Positions 5,865-7,405 of a stretch of 7,405 nt of DNA are shown piece by piece. A program made the position numbers and the translations under genes. Position 1 is the stretch's first letter. The number at the start of each line of letters is the position of its first letter. The notes under the pieces were generated by a model that saw nothing but the letters and a program-made list of their open reading frames with translations, was not told where the DNA came from and made no database searches. Origin of the DNA: Candidatus Sulfotelmatobacter sp. (GTDB lineage: Bacteria > Acidobacteriota > Terriglobia > Terriglobales > Acidobacteriaceae); NCBI GenBank assembly GCA_030049565.1, contig JASIKQ010000195.1, positions 1 through 7,405 on the forward strand. Direction: 5' to 3'.

Positions 5865-7112
5865 TTACCTCTGCAAGACTGCGACCCATTCGCCGGCGGG
5901 AATATGGCCGCGATCGGGCGGGACGACGACGTAGCAATTGGCGCGAGCCTGGGCCGCGATATCACCTGATCCCTGCCAGGGCACGATTTCGACGTGCGAG
6001 CCTTCCAGCTTTCCCATATGGATTGCGGGTAGAAATCGCGTCAGTCCTGTCTTCACGCGAATTTCTGATTTTAGCCGCGCGTGCAAAAAGGCAAGCGGGC
6101 GAGCACGCATTCCACCTAGCGCTTCGATCATCGGTTTAGCAAACAGTTCGAACGTGACCATCGTCGATACAGGATTGCCCGGAAGACCGAAGAAGTACTT
6201 TGCAGAAGGCAGTGCTTGCCCGCAGCAGCCGAATACGACCGGGCGCCCGGGCTGGATCTTCGCGCCGGTGAAGAAAAAATCGGCATGCAATTCCGCTAGC
6301 ACCTGCTCGACAAGATCGTAGCGGCCCATGGAGACGCCGCCGGTCATGATGAGCAAGTCAGATTGCAGTCCTTGCTCGATCAGTTCCCGCAGCCGGCGTG
6401 GTTCATCAGGTGCGATGGGCAGGAGCACAGGCTCGCCGCCGGCTTCGAGAATCTGCACCGCGAGCGAGTAGCTGTTAGAATTTCTGATTTGCGTGGGCCC
6501 GGGCTGCTCATCGATTTCGACGATCTCGTCGCCGGTCGTAAGTACGGCCACGCGAGGACGCGCAAACACTCTTACTTTTTCCTTGCCGATTGAGGCAGCC
6601 AAGGCGATCGCTGACTCATTCAGCCGCGTGCCGGGCTCGAGCAAAACGCTGCCGCGCCTGGCCTCGGCTCCTTGAGGGACAATATTTTCTCCCGGAGAGA
6701 AGCTTTTTGTAATCTCAATTGAGTCGCCACGCGCAGACGTGTACTCGATCATCACTACCGCGTCTGCCTCTGGCGGAACTGGCGCCCCTGTCATGATGGC
6801 GAATGCCTCACCCGGATTCATTCGTGATGAAACCGGTCGCAGCAGTCCGGCTTTGATTTCACCAATCACGTTCAATGTGACCGGAACGCTGGCCACATCG
6901 GCGGCCCGCACCGCGTAGCCGTCGCGGGTGGCGCGCGGAAAGGGAGGGATATCGCGATCGGCAACGATGGGCTCAGCGAGTATTCTTCCGGCGGCGTGCA
7001 GCAGGGCTAAAGTTTCGGTCTCGGGAGACGGCATACCTGACGCGTGTTCCTCGACCACGCGACGGGCATCATGAAAGCTCAAGACGAGCGATTGAACCGG
7101 CGTAGCGGCCAT
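5865..7112 (-). CDS. moeA: Molybdopterin molybdenumtransferase MoeA
   Basis: MoeA inserts molybdate into adenylylated molybdopterin made by MogA, releasing AMP and active molybdenum cofactor. The 415-aa reading has the usual length and all family blocks: DIPPFPRATRDGYAVRA (54-70), TGAPVPPEADAVVMIE (108-123), VAVLTTGDEIV (188-198), PTQIRNSNSY (206-215), the Mog-like TGGVSMGRYD loop (257-266), QPGRPVVFG (287-295) and FGLPGNPVSTMV (308-319), then a beta-rich C-terminal domain. The usual Met or Ala before DGYA is Arg63 here. Start choice is uncertain. ATG 7112 gives a family-like N-terminus (MAATPVQSLVLSF); an in-frame GTG at 7130 would add six residues. Neither has a clear Shine-Dalgarno. It begins 51 nt after the end of a molybdoenzyme subunit gene on the same strand, so it is likely in one operon with it. 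Confidence 0.96.
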   Translation of the reverse strand: MAATPVQSLVLSFHDARRVVEEHASGMPSPETETLALLHAAGRILAEPIVADRDIPPFPRATRDGYAVRAADVASVPVTLNVIGEIKAGLLRPVSSRMNPGEAFAIMTGAPVPPEADAVVMIEYTSARGDSIEITKSFSPGENIVPQGAEARRGSVLLEPGTRLNESAIALAASIGKEKVRVFARPRVAVLTTGDEIVEIDEQPGPTQIRNSNSYSLAVQILEAGGEPVLLPIAPDEPRRLRELIEQGLQSDLLIMTGGVSMGRYDLVEQVLAELHADFFFTGAKIQPGRPVVFGCCGQALPSAKYFFGLPGNPVSTMVTFELFAKPMIEALGGMRARPLAFLHARLKSEIRVKTGLTRFLPAIHMGKLEGSHVEIVPWQGSGDIAAQARANCYVVVPPDRGHIPAGEWVAVLQR

Positions 7113-7163
7113 GGAGAGATGATAGATCACGCTGCACCATCGCAGGATCAGTCCAAAGTCAGA

Positions 7164-7405
7164 TCAGCTCAAAATCGGCAGCGCCCGAATTCTTTTCTTG
7201 GTTGCGGCGTAAATCGCATTGCACAACGCCGGAGCAAGCGGCGGAACGGAAGGCTCTCCGATTCCCGTGGGCGCTTCCACGCTGGGCACAGCGTAAACTT
7301 CCACTACCGGCGCCTCCTCCATACGCAAGGGAGCGTAATCATCGAAATTCCCCTGCACGACGCAGCCATTCTCGATTGTGATTTTGGCCCGCAATGCATT
7401 GGTCA
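7164..7405 (-). CDS. Molybdopterin-binding subunit of a xanthine dehydrogenase/isoquinoline 1-oxidoreductase-type enzyme (partial, C-terminus only)
   Basis: The last 80 codons of a gene that continues past the right edge. The translation reads [20 protein letters not shown], then [19 protein letters not shown], then [33 protein letters not shown], before a TGA at 7164-7166. This matches the C-terminus of the large molybdopterin-binding subunit of the xanthine oxidase family, including the GxGEPxxPP-APA-NAI-AATGKR-R-LP pattern that holds the active-site glutamate (here Glu in GIGEPS). The wording '..[19 protein letters not shown]' is nearest to the IorB/isoquinoline 1-oxidoreductase beta-like branch. 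These enzymes hydroxylate N-heterocycles or aldehydes using molybdenum cofactor, usually with a [2Fe-2S] partner subunit. The substrate cannot be told from this piece. Its place directly before moeA links enzyme and cofactor supply. Confidence 0.88.
   Translation of the reverse strand, partial: TNALRAKITIENGCVVQGNFDDYAPLRMEEAPVVEVYAVPSVEAPTGIGEPSVPPLAPALCNAIYAATKKRIRALPILS

Noticed and set aside
7113..7130. GTG at 7130 as the moeA start
   Set aside because: It is possible, but no ribosome-binding site supports it and the extra residues (MIYHLS) do not resemble a MoeA N-terminus; kept only as an alternative.

Overview
This 7.4-kb window comes from a bacterial chromosome that is moderately GC-rich by eye. 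The gene content would suit a soil bacterium of the Acidobacteria type: many envelope glycosyltransferases, a receiver-PATAN (DUF4388) regulator and a xanthine-dehydrogenase-type molybdoenzyme. That lineage is an inference from gene content and protein flavour, not something the sequence proves. There are eight protein genes, two of them cut by the window edges. No RNA genes, insertion sequences or CRISPR arrays were seen, and no gene-free stretch exceeds about 120 bases.

Left block (1-3451, minus strand): three genes for extracytoplasmic glycan or lipid-linked sugar work. In transcription order they are a 529-aa polytopic GT-C-like membrane protein, a family-2 glycosyltransferase with C-terminal membrane segments, and a family-39-type (ArnT/PMT-like) glycosyltransferase whose 3' end lies outside the window. 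Spacings are 98 and 40 nt.

Middle (3568-3840, plus strand): a small yggX gene for an Fe(II)-trafficking protein. It is divergent from the glycosyltransferase block and convergent with the right block.

Right block (3907-7405, minus strand): a molybdenum-cofactor operon. In transcription order it holds the C-terminus of a xanthine dehydrogenase/isoquinoline oxidoreductase-type molybdopterin-binding subunit, moeA, moaC, a receiver-PATAN response regulator and mogA. MoaC makes cyclic pyranopterin phosphate, MogA adenylylates molybdopterin and MoeA inserts molybdate, so the block couples a molybdoenzyme to parts of its own cofactor supply. moaA, moaD, moaE and the other enzyme subunits are not in view.

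The most unusual point is the response regulator inside the cofactor operon. It starts 2 nt after the moaC stop codon, and its 3' end overlaps mogA by 20 nt. Its glutamate-rich tail codons also form the purine-rich ribosome-binding site of mogA.
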